From: Pyrrhosoma nymphula
Lineage: Eukaryota > Arthropoda > Insecta > Odonata > Coenagrionidae
DNA: 64,000 bases
Direction of reading: 5' to 3'
Assembly (NCBI GenBank): GCA_963573305.1
Contig: OY754332.1
Coordinates: 51,311,559 to 51,375,558 of the forward strand
Shown here: piece after piece, positions 11,640 through 20,288 of the stretch
How positions within the stretch are numbered: position 1 is the stretch's first letter
How the letters are laid out: the number at the start of each line of letters is the position of its first letter
Program-made: the position numbers and the translations under genes
The notes under the pieces: generated by a model
Seen by the model: the letters and a program-made list of their open reading frames with translations, nothing else
Database searches by the model: none
Told to the model about the DNA's origin: nothing

Positions 11640-12480
11640 AATAACACTATTTTTATGATATCAATATTTTTCGGGTGGCGTCTGCGTATTTTGTTTAGGA
11701 TCACAACCGTTTCGCCATATATCCTGCTGGCGTCCTCAGGTGAAGGAGCGAGAAGGTTTTTCGTTCAATTCTTATAGAGGCCAAGTTGGCAGATTTGGCG
11801 CCAAATTCGGCCGATTCTGCGCCCAGTCATGGAGCAGCATCTTGATTGCGCGGGAAACTGATTACTCTTTTCCATGCGCTGTGTAGTGGGTATCCATCTT
11901 CTCTATTGAAGTTCATAGACGGTTTTAGGATTTCGATGGCTTCTCTAATGATTCTCGGGTAGTGCTTATTCTCCTTGGCTATTATTCTGGTGAAGAAAAG
12001 GCAATTACTAATACCACTGAATTTTATTAAAACTTGTCCCGGGTTTTAATAAAATTCAGTGGTCTTAGTAAAAGTTGCCTTTTATTCCTCTAATTATGGA
12101 ATACCTACCACCAAGTGAACCATGAAACAGTGATTTTTATTGTTCTGGTGTCTTCGAATTTTTGGTATGCCCCGGTTCACTCCATGCGTGCTCTGAGATG
12201 GCTGATACTTTAAATTGCTCATATTTTTGTCGCCATCTGGTGTTCTTTCAGCAGTATGCTCAAAGCTCTGCATGTTTTTCCAATATAGGACCTGCCACAA
12301 GAACTCGTTATACATCACTTGTTATACGCCTTCGGAGAGTGTCGATGGAATTCTGTCGTTTGGCCCGGGTAGTGTGTCACACAGTCATTCAAGGTATCTT
12401 GGTCTGTGTGACCTCCCTCATGACCTCGTCATGCTTCCGTAATGCCCTGGAAATTCTCTCGTGATAACACATACTATAGC
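11640..12480 (-). mobile_element. Decayed Penelope-like element: GIY-YIG nuclease end, C-terminus and 3' UTR
   Basis: Read on the minus strand, a stretch near 12360-12300 gives the linker to the nuclease. Then SYIGKT-CRALSILLKEHQ (about 12290-12235) matches the YIG half of a GIY-YIG endonuclease. After frameshifts and stops come an HAW-like stretch and FEDTR. The reading resumes at 11992 with TRIIAKENKHYPRIIREAI and stops at 11827-11829. ENKxxxR--REAIEI is the typical C-terminus of Penelope-like retroelements. The nuclease gene is split by a hairpin insertion (11993-12138). The 3' UTR holds a hammerhead-like segment: CTGAGGA at 11739-11733, a GCCA/TGGC stem, then GAAAC at 11713-11709. No reverse transcriptase domain was recognised upstream, so the copy is 5'-truncated or decayed. 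The outer limits are approximate. Confidence 0.75.
11993..12138 (+). mobile_element. Hairpin element nested in the PLE nuclease gene, with 12-bp target-site duplication
   Basis: The insert is flanked by ATTATTCTGGTG (11981-11992) and ATTGTTCTGGTG (12139-12150), a 12-bp duplication with one change. Removing it restores a continuous PLE reading, FEDTR-IIAKENK. The left part is a foldback with arms 11996-12033 and 12043-12083 (one mismatch and one 3-nt indel, 9-nt loop). The right part is a tail with TTCCTCTAATTATGGAA and ACCATGAAACAGTGATTTTT. The tail closely resembles that of the element at 49086-49194. No protein is encoded, so it is non-autonomous. Confidence 0.75.
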
Positions 12481-14103
12481 AGAAACTTCGAGTTCTAAAT
12501 TGTTGTCTCCTAATAGAAATGCTGGTGTGCCGATCCATGAACTCTGAAACTCTTTTTTAACAAGGAGTGCTACTGTCGTAGCTAGCCAAAGTCCGTTATG
12601 GTCTGGTCATCCGTGGGCACTCATTACTTTTTCAATCCAACAATTGGGAATGACGGAACTCAAAACAGGAGAGCAGAGAAACCCGGAGAGCGCAAGCCTT
12701 AAATATGGGTTATAGGTAAACAAGAAAACATTGCACGTCCCCACGGATTAGATTGAATTAAGAAGTTATTTAATTAGCTTCAGTCATATCCCACCTTGCA
12801 ATAAAACTGACAATGCGAATAAGTAGCCGGAAAATTGGCTCTGTGTGCAAGAATGTAATTCTAACTTTATATCCACGTATGAAAGTCTCGCAAGTACGGT
12901 TGATTAATATTAAATACTATGGCAAAGTATAAGTTTTTTAAGGCAAAAAAATAGAGTTCAGTTGAACTCTATTATTTTGAACTATGAGTTATTTAGGCAA
13001 CTTTTAAGATATTTTTCATGTGATCGGTTTTGCATTCTTCGTGGAATCTCGTAACTGATGTTTTTCTTCGAGCAAATTGCCTGACAAAATTCAATGAGCC
13101 ATCAGTCACGGCCTTGGTTATCAATTTTCTTTCAAAATGAAACATATTTGGAATAAAGATTGATTCAATATTTTTATGATCTTAGTTACTTTCACTCTCA
13201 GAAACACTCACTAAATCCAGCGTGCGAGAAATATATTTATCACTCCACTCGATGAAGTTTATAGGCTCCATTCAGTACTGTTACTCTCGATGCCATGCGT
13301 AATGGTGATTCAAGACCGAGGAGGTGTAACTGACCCATAATAATGAACTTTATTCAGTATTCCAGTAAAAGATTTTTTCTACTACTTGGACACTCTTGAC
13401 AATCCTGTAATGCCGGGGAACAGGATAGGGGAAATTGTTAACCTTCGGGCGAGTCACAAATACTGCCCCAATACCTATTATCGATATTACCTTCCTCTGC
13501 GTTCAACATGTTAACTTCTAAACCCGGTTTTTCTGTTTTACTCTGTTTTTTTGCTGAAATTCACTCCGTTTTTTTTACTGAAAAAATGCGAGAACGGTAC
13601 TGAGGAGAAAATGAACGAATTCTCTGTGGATTATGCATATAAAGGCCAATTAATGGCCCAAAGAGGAAAAAGTGGACCATGGTCATAGAAACAAAATAAG
13701 AATATTCAGTGCAGAATTACTGTATAATTTAAATAGTGCTTTTCTTGATATCGTTGATGGTTAGAGGTAGTGGACTCTAAAGTGGAGGTTAACCTCCCCC
13801 ATAGCCACGGATTCATATTCATTTTATGAGTCAGTCCTTCAAATCTACTGCGAGGTATTTAATTAAATCATTTTAGCAGCACAATGTGAGGTATTTTGAA
13901 TGAAAATGCAATCGCTCTATAATATTTATAGTGGAATAGTTATCATTTTCAGTCATTGAAAAGATTCTCGAGAAAGTGAGAAGGAAAAATATCGCTTATA
14001 AATAAAATGAGTTCACTGCTAACTTTGTGGTATTCCATTCTGTAAAACGATTTATTCAAAAAAACTTTTAAACTACAGAAAAATATGCACTCTCTCACAC
14101 AAA

Positions 14104-14140
14104 CACGACCCGGGTTTCGGCGCTGAGCACCATCATCAGG
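14104..14140 (-). ncRNA. Hammerhead-ribozyme-like motif in PLE 3' region (left copy)
   Basis: On the minus strand CTGATGA (14139-14133) is followed by a stem GGTGC/GCGCC with a 3-nt loop, then GAAAC, a minimal helix III (AC-CCGG-GT) and a GTC cleavage triplet (14109-14107). CAC just before the core can pair with GTG just after the triplet. Short-helix-III hammerheads are described in Penelope-like elements. One extra base lies between CTGATGA and helix II, so activity is uncertain. Confidence 0.5.
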
Positions 14141-14218
14141 TGATGAAGCAATGCGAACAACCTGTATATATACCACACTGGAGGGAGGGGTGGGTTGGGT
14201 GGGTGGGGGATGTAGTAA

Positions 14219-14671
14219 TTAGGGGGTGGACACGGATTGTACTGTGGGTAGTGGTGGAGGATGGGGAGATAATCGGTGTTGAGCAGGGCTGGTAGCGGAC
14301 CTTGAGTGGAATGAGGGAGGAGCGGAAGCAGCGACTCCGTCAAGGATAGGAGAGGAGGGACGGTACAAATATTCATTTATTACCGAAACATTCGGGTCAT
14401 TAGATGCTTTTAAAATCTCCAGGTGCTCCAGTGAGTTCAACTCCCTTCTGTTATTAGACATATGTAAAATTTTAACAATAAAATCAATACGATGGTCACA
14501 TACTAAAAGATGCTTAGTGAAGTTGCTCTTGTCGTCATTGTTATGTTTAAAAGCTTGTAAATGTTCTTTACCTCTTATGTTAAAATTCCTGTGAGTTTGA
14601 CCCACATACACTCCTTCGCATTCACCACACTGTAAAGAATATTCCACCCCACTTCTCTCCTTGGAGTCCAC
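14219..14671 (-). pseudogene. PLE GIY-YIG endonuclease domain, C-terminal fragment (left copy)
   Basis: The open frame ends at a stop at 14219. It contains CGECEGVYVGQTHRNFNIR followed by GKEH, the YIG half of a GIY-YIG nuclease with the conserved Tyr, Arg and Glu-His positions. A region rich in Asn and Leu (NNRRELNSLEHLEILKAS) follows, then a Pro/Ser-rich tail ending VQSVSTP. It has no ATG at its 5' end and begins at the junction of the two inverted copies, so it is a truncated remnant of the PLE polyprotein. In an intact element the domain would nick target DNA to prime reverse transcription. The plus-strand copy (frame ending at 14978) repeats only the part from about KHLLVCDH onward, with a handful of substitutions. 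Both are inferred to be non-functional alone. Confidence 0.75.
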
Positions 14672-14688
14672 TGGGTCTTTTCAGCATC

Positions 14689-14978
14689 TTTTAGTTTGTG
14701 ACCATCGTAGTGATTTTATTGTTAAAATTTTACATATGTCTAATAACAGAAGGGAGTTGAACTCATTAGAGCAACTGGAGATTTTAAAAGCATCTAATGA
14801 CCCAAATGTTTCGGTAACAAATGAATATTTGTACCCTCCCTCCTCTCCTATCCTTGACGCAGTCGCTGCTTCCGCTCCTCCCTCATTCCACTCAAGGTCC
14901 GCTACCAGCCCTGCACGACACCGTTTATCTCCCCATCCACCACCACTACCCACAGTACAATCCGTGTCCACCCCCTAA
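14689..14978 (+). pseudogene. PLE nuclease C-terminal tail (right, shorter copy)
   Basis: This frame repeats the last 95 or so residues of the left copy (LLVCDHRSDFIVKILHMSNN onward, ending VQSVSTP) and lacks the YIG half. It is joined to unrelated bases at about 14670-14688. The two copies differ by scattered substitutions, so they are not a recent identical duplication, or they derive from two different RNA templates. Confidence 0.7.
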
Positions 14979-15057
14979 TTACTACATCCCCCACCCACCC
15001 AACCCACCCCTCCCTCCAATGTGGTATATATACAGGTTGTTCGTATTGCTTCATCAC

Positions 15058-15093
15058 CTGATGATGGTGCTCAGCGCCGAAACCCGGGTCGTG
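15058..15093 (+). ncRNA. Hammerhead-ribozyme-like motif in PLE 3' region (right copy)
   Basis: This has the same architecture as the motif at 14104-14140: CTGATGA (15058-15064), helix II GGTGC-TCA-GCGCC, GAAAC (15079-15083), and GTC at 15088-15090. All core bases are identical in the two inverted copies even though neighbouring sequence differs slightly. Confidence 0.5.
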
Positions 15094-16829
15094 TTAGTGT
15101 GAGAGAGTGCATATTTTTTCTGTGGTTTGTAAAAGTTTTTAAAATAAATCGTTTTACAAAAATATCGCTTATGATAAAGGCAGATATCAGTGAGAGTCCA
15201 CTAGGTTTTGGAATCAATCATTGGCTTAAATATTACGACAATTGCAAGTAGCCTCTTTGCGAGCTTTAGCTTTTATAAGACCATGGAATATACACGCTGC
15301 GATGATGTTAGGTGATCATACACATTAGGATAATCCCAAAAATGTCATTTTATGAGCCATTTAGTAATAATTGGTTATCGGGTCATTTCAGTAATTTTTA
15401 GAACAACAGAATTAATGAAGCATGACATCAAATCAAAAGAAATTTCACAAAACGACTGATCTATTTGCTATATATTTAATTTAACCTAGAATTCGAAGAA
15501 CTGCGGAACTGACCACGCAGTAACTTTAACGGAGTCACCCGCTAGTGGTCACACAGTGGGCTAATACACACAGTGGGTTAACCTAGAATCTTGAGATAGG
15601 CTCGATAATTGACGAGAAAATGGTACTGTCATACCACATGACTGTAGCATTCTTCCCAGTAGATATGTAATCAAAGTAGTGAAATAATATTATCTGCGGA
15701 GAATATAGGCTCAGCAACTCACTCCAAATAATTGAAGCTGTAGTCCGTGTATGGAATGACTATGTAACGAAGTATATTTAACGTTGCAGTTACGCCATGT
15801 GACGTAATTCTTCGGTTTATCTCTCTCATTCCCGTCAGTCAGAGGTAAATTTACCAACAATGTTTACCCATTGAACCCTAATTTTCCATTAATACTGCCT
15901 CTTCTGCTTCACAGTGATAGAAATTCACACTTGTGTGTTAACCCTTACTTGCGAAAGAATTGTTTATCCCAAATGGCAGTGAATGTTTGTGCAGAGAAAA
16001 ATATTACTTCTTTACTTGCGGTTTTACCAAAGTGGCATCTGAATTTGCATCATATAAATATAGTCTGGAATAATTTCGCAATATGCAGCAGAGTTCAGTG
16101 GTTGGCAATTAACCCTAGTTATTATTTCAATGGCGTGGTCCGTTATCCACCGAGGCATGAAATCCAAAGAAACCTCACCCCGATCATACTCTCAAGCGCA
16201 TAAAACTTAGATACTCTCTCTACCTTTAGCCACAGCCACTTCCTTTTTACTTTTGCCGGAGAAAAATTATCCGAGTTCAGGAAAAGGCCCCGATTTTAGT
16301 AACTACACGGAGGACTTGTGGAGTTAAATTACCAAAACAAACGTAAATAGGGCATTTAAGAGGTAAAATTCAACGTCTTCAAATCAAGGCTCTACTTCTT
16401 TTTATTGCCACTTTCGAATATAATTGGAGTTGTGAAGACTGTCATTATTTATTGCCCTTGACAAATATCTTATTATTTCCAGAAGGTTATTTTTTGTTTA
16501 AAGTGTGTCGATGAAAGTAAAGTTCAATTTTTACTTTTGATGATTTATATTCGCTGAAAAAGAATCGGAGAATTTTCTGCAAAGACCGTAAGACCTCTAC
16601 ATTAAGCTTCAAAGATTATATCTCAGCCATCTTTTTGCCACACGTCATCTAGATTTGGACTTCATTGGCCACCTTCGTGCTTTTCAAGAGGACGGCTGTT
16701 ACAATTTAATAAGGCTCAATGATATATTATTTTTTATTATGTTCTTATGTGAACCCTCGGGTGATTTCCGCAGTTAATAGCGTGCTCTAAATGAAAGTAT
16801 TCCGGTTGAAGATAATTATGAAATCTTAC

Positions 16830-16965
16830 GGGCATAGCTTATCTAGATCTTTCTTATCGGTGAAGAAGGCCAGGTCCCTGTTGTCGGCGAACAGTTTCAT
16901 TGTGTCGGTGCATTGGATTAATTGCTCCTGCTTACAGCTCTCCGTAAATGCTTCTGGGCATACAC
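16830..16965 (-). CDS. Cysteine-rich secreted-type protein, upstream internal exon
   Basis: This 136-bp exon lies between the acceptor tcttatcgtttcag and the donor GCCC|GTAAGA. It starts with two bases completing a codon, then 44 whole codons, then CC, which the exon at 2215-2357 completes to proline. The peptide begins VCPEAFTESCKQEQLIQCTD, continues with a charged and hydrophobic helix-like stretch (MKLFADNRDLAFFTDKKDLD), and ends KLCP, giving four cysteines. Together the three exons give about 168 residues and ten cysteines with no stop. The 5' intron is in phase 1, so the missing first exon, which should carry the signal peptide, must end with one unpaired base. The family resemblance is from memory: conserved secreted arthropod proteins of unknown function. 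Extracellular location is inferred from the cysteine content. Confidence 0.88.
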
Positions 16966-17394
16966 CTGAAACGATAAGAAATCACAGTGTTAGGAATGAT
17001 TTATTTAGAATATGAAAGACTCAGTCACTGTTCACATGCATAAATGAAAGGCATCTATTTCTCTTAACAAGAATATACTAATTGATTTCAGTGTTAGAAA
17101 GCTTCAATTGAAATTTAAAAGCATATCCTAGATTTCATAAACCAGCTGAAAACATCGAAAAATTTGCTCTATTTCAAAGAGGAGTACTGATGGAGTTCTC
17201 AGACTAGCAATGTCCATACCCAGTAGCTAAAATATTGAACCAAATAATTGGTATGCATAATGCACGTGCGCGCTGCATTTCTGCCATTCAGAAGACGGAG
17301 TATGTGCCATAATATTCTACGCCTAGCGAGTAAAAATAACATCATATTTGTGTAATTGAATTACACGGCCCTCTCTTAACTCTTTAAGCAGTAT

Positions 17395-17505
17395 ACAAAC
17401 ACCCATGACCTGAGTAATGGAAAAGCCTTCCCAAACGGGACTCCAATTCGCGAACCAGGGTTAGCAGACAAGGTCTATGCCCCGACACTATCGGAAGGCT
17501 GGAAA
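17395..17505 (-). repeat. tRNA-derived SINE-like copy
   Basis: On the minus strand, AGCCTTCC at the start can pair with GGAAGGCT at the end, like an acceptor stem. A box B-like GCGAATTGGAGTCCCG (17437-17452) is present. The order CTGCTAACCC, box B, GTCCCGTTTGGG matches the better preserved copy at 25461-25650. Confidence 0.5.
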
Positions 17506-18269
17506 ACTAGTCTCAGTAGTGAGAGAGACATTCTCTGTTAGTGGATTTAAATGAGAATAAGAAAGAATGCTAGGAAGCAAAATCTGTAATTGTCAGTTGA
17601 GTAAGTGGAATTATATAATACCGAGGACTTGCTCTAGGAAAAAGTTCTTTGAAAGTCACCGGGAGGTTACAAATTGGCAAATCTCCACCATTTAAACCTC
17701 TGGGTTAACCGGGAGTCTCTCGGTAAAAAATGAAACTTAAAATGTATCATTCAGATAAATGAAATAAAAGATCACCGTGGAATCAAGAAGACGAGTTTTG
17801 ACGTAGGTATCTTAATTTCTATGAGAGACAGTGGTAAGTAAAAGGAACACGGACTTAGGCGACTGATTCCTCATTGTGGACCATGATGTTTAGATGTTTA
17901 ATCTTGAAAAAGAAATGAGCATTTTGAAAGCATTTTGATGCTTATGAACAAACTCGTCGAGCACCAAATTAGCTTGCACTATGCATTTGGCCAAGAGAAG
18001 TAGACTTTTCATTCATACGTTCCGTTATCTAACCCAAATGTTGTATCATGTTGAATGGTATAATTTAGAAATTGGAGGCGGTATAACTGGCCAAGATTTG
18101 GTGCAACGTTACCACACGTCTGCTTCTCAGATTCATTCTCAGCATAAGGATAATCATTCTTGTCGCTCGTGCGGTAGTGACATGTTAGTGCAAAAATTCG
18201 ACAAGGGGAGCGGTATTAGAAATTCAAGTGTGCTAGGGTCCCATGTTTGATTTAGTCGCCGCAAGTTTC

Positions 18270-18760
18270 AGACGATGTGCGAGGGAGGGGGCGAGGTAAC
18301 CTTCAGGCTCCTTCATTATTTAAACCAATGGGACGAAGTTTGCTGGACGCGTCGATACCCTGCAACGAGGTCTCGGGAGCACCCCTTGTACCCCACCGAG
18401 ACTATTGGAGGCTCCGGCAGGGGCTTCGACGCGTGGCCCTTCCCAGCCAGCACGACACCCCCTGTCCCTCCCCACTCCATCATTTAGTCAAATCCAGCAC
18501 GGGGTGCAAGGGGAAGCCCCCCGCAACCATCTTCCTCTCGCATCCATCTTCGGAAAAACTCGCAGGTACCATCCATCCTTTGGGCGCCCCACACCTACGA
18601 CAGTCAATCCCCTCGGATAAACTCGAAATAACACGTTCAAATTACCAGGGGGCGTAGTTTATAGACTTTCGCTCCACGGAGCAGGGTAATGCGAAAGAGA
18701 TTTCCTCCCATCCAAGGTACGCCTTCCACCCATCCAGAATTCGCGACACCTCTGTGGGAA
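18270..18760. other. GC- and CpG-rich island, C-rich on plus strand
   Basis: A sharp rise in C and CpG over the AT-rich background, with many CGxCG and CCCC runs. Overlapping short frames in all phases reflect composition, not a gene. A plus-strand donor-like GTAAGT follows at 18904, but no matching exon could be defended. It may be a promoter or an unmethylated island. Confidence 0.4.
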
Positions 18761-19368
18761 ACCTTTAAAATCAGTGTAGATTTCCCGAAGGAGAGACTTC
18801 CGGCCTTCTCTGAGGAACCCTATGCTGGTTATTTTCATTTGCGCGTCTCAACCAAACTTGCCGCTCGTTTCTCAAAGGCGAAAGTCAAAATGCACGCTCT
18901 CTGTAAGTAGCGTATAAGAAATTGTAAATCATGCATTAATTCAACTTTTACGTCTAAGGTGTTGCATATTCTTGTCAATAATGAAATCAATTTTATGTCC
19001 CATATCCAGATTGTGTGGCTCGTACTTCTTCGGAACTTACGATCGTGTCGGCATTTTGGAACAAAACTTCAAGCCCCGATTTATTTCTAAAATTCCTTAT
19101 TTACGATAAGAATCAAATAAGCTGGTGCCATGACTTTTACGTGTCTTTACTTAATCGTGTATACACTAGCTAAACCCTCGTATGGGAACACAAGAGCTTT
19201 TCTTTTGCTCTGTGTTGTCTTGTACTTTAAGGTTAAACCGTGGGACTAGTCATCAGATTCCTTATCACATAGACATAGGCATCGGCACTAAAAAACTATA
19301 AAATGAGCATTATGTGACCTAAAGAATGACGCTCCATCTATGTCTTTCACTTTCAAGCACCTTGTAAG

Positions 19369-20288
19369 ACATCAATCTTAAGTATCAAAATAAAATTAAT
19401 CGTCGACGGGCTTACTTTGTGGAAATTTTTTTTCCATGTTTGAAAAGAAATAAACTTTGTAGTTTTCCACACGTTTTTATTTTTCCCCAACCGGTTTCAA
19501 CGAATACTCTTCATTTTCAAGAGGTTAATAAACCACGACGGGATCAGTCTTTCGCATTTATACCATTGACAAAAGGAGGGGGAAGATAGGAGAGGGTAGC
19601 TAGGAGAGGGTGGGAGGGGATAGGAAAAGAGGGAAGGTGAATACGAGCTTATTCCGAGGGAGCAAGGTCAGTGTTTCGAAACCATGATTGAGGAGGAAGG
19701 GGGGGGACTCTCTCAGACAGGAGAGGTGAGTTCATTGTAACTACTTCATTTACCAGTTTGTCATTATACAATTTGTGAAATGTACATATTTGAAAGTTTT
19801 CCAACAAATCCAATTTGGCACCTTTGTCTCCACAATGTAACAAATTAAGATTAAAATTTGAAACATGATTATTGTCAAGTAAATGCTTTGCAAACATAGA
19901 CTTGTTATCCAGATTATTCAGTAAATTCTTATGCTCCCTAATTTGTACATTAAATCTCCTGCCGGTTTGTCCAACATAAAAACAATTGCAGTTAGGTGTA
20001 GTACATTATAACATATAAATACCACTTTTGACAAACAAATTAAAACAATCTTTGGAATTAAAAAGCAATTTATCAATGGTCACCTTCCCTCTTTTCCTAA
20101 CCCCTCCCCCTCCCACCCTCTCCTTGCTTCCCCCCTCCTTTTGTCAATGGTATAAATGTGAAATACTGATCCCGTCGTGGTTTATTAACCTGTTGAAAAT
20201 GACGAGTATTCGTTGAAACCGGTTGGGGAAAAATAAAAACGTGTAGAAAACTACAAAGTTTATTTATTTTCGAACATCAATCTTAAGT
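19369..20288. mobile_element. Second Penelope-like inverted pair, flanked by a 15-bp target-site duplication
   Basis: Perfect copies of ACATCAATCTTAAGT flank the unit (19369-19383 and 20274-20288). The left copy is on the minus strand (about 20085 to 19384) with a nuclease end and 3' UTR. The right copy on the plus strand (about 20080 to 20273) is only the 3' UTR end, repeating ATCCCGTCGTGGTTTATTAA and GAAACCGGTTGGGGAAAAA. As in the unit at 13985-15172, the left copy has an additional tail (19384-19440) missing from the right copy. The GAAACCGG stretch is the usual PLE 3' signature and sits where a hammerhead core would be, but the CTGATGA half is degraded here. Confidence 0.82.
19649..20035 (-). 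pseudogene. PLE GIY-YIG endonuclease remnant
   Basis: On the minus strand, SGIYML (about 20026-20009) followed by C-TTPNCNCFYVGQTGRRFN and QIREHK gives both halves of a GIY-YIG motif with the catalytic-type Arg and Glu-His positions. It is interrupted by one TAA stop at 20006-20008, between GIY and YIG. It then runs through HLLDNNHVSNFNLNLLHCGD to a stop at 19649. The stop and the lack of any upstream reverse transcriptase make this a dead copy. The sequence differs clearly from the elements at 11.6 and 14 kb, so at least three PLE lineages are present. Confidence 0.75.

Larger units (their letters stand above)
13985..15172. mobile_element. Penelope-like element as an inverted pair, flanked by a 15-bp target-site duplication
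   Basis: Two copies of the same PLE 3' region face head to head. The left copy runs on the minus strand from about 14671 to 14000; the right copy runs on the plus strand from about 14685 to 15157. Both share the coding end, the 3' UTR and an AATAAATCGTTTTACA terminus. The whole unit is flanked by perfect copies of AAAAATATCGCTTAT (13985-13999 and 15158-15172). The left copy keeps more of the nuclease gene upstream and about 40 bp of extra 3' tail (14000-14040) absent from the right copy. Inverted partial copies and variable-length duplications are known features of PLE integration. The reverse transcriptase is missing. Confidence 0.85.
2358..16829 (-). other. Large intron (about 14.5 kb) of the cysteine-rich gene, filled with repeats
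   Basis: The boundaries are set by the donor CCC|GTAAGA at 16829 and the acceptor CAG ending at 2358, both on the minus strand. Apart from the repeats and mobile elements listed separately (2910-2975, 3915-3938, 7352-7440, 9468-9772, 10317-10545, 11640-12480, 13985-15172), I see only AT-rich sequence with short chance frames. Both PLEs inside contain minus-strand copies, so these are sense-oriented relative to the host transcript. A plus-strand exon-like piece at about 10807-10898 was noted but is not convincing. Confidence 0.75.

Noticed and set aside
14681..14971. Minus-strand frame within the right PLE copy
   Set aside because: Antisense of the PLE tail; the plus strand carries the recognisable sequence.
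16791..17015. 74-codon plus-strand frame
   Set aside because: It is the antisense of the verified minus-strand exon 16830-16965.
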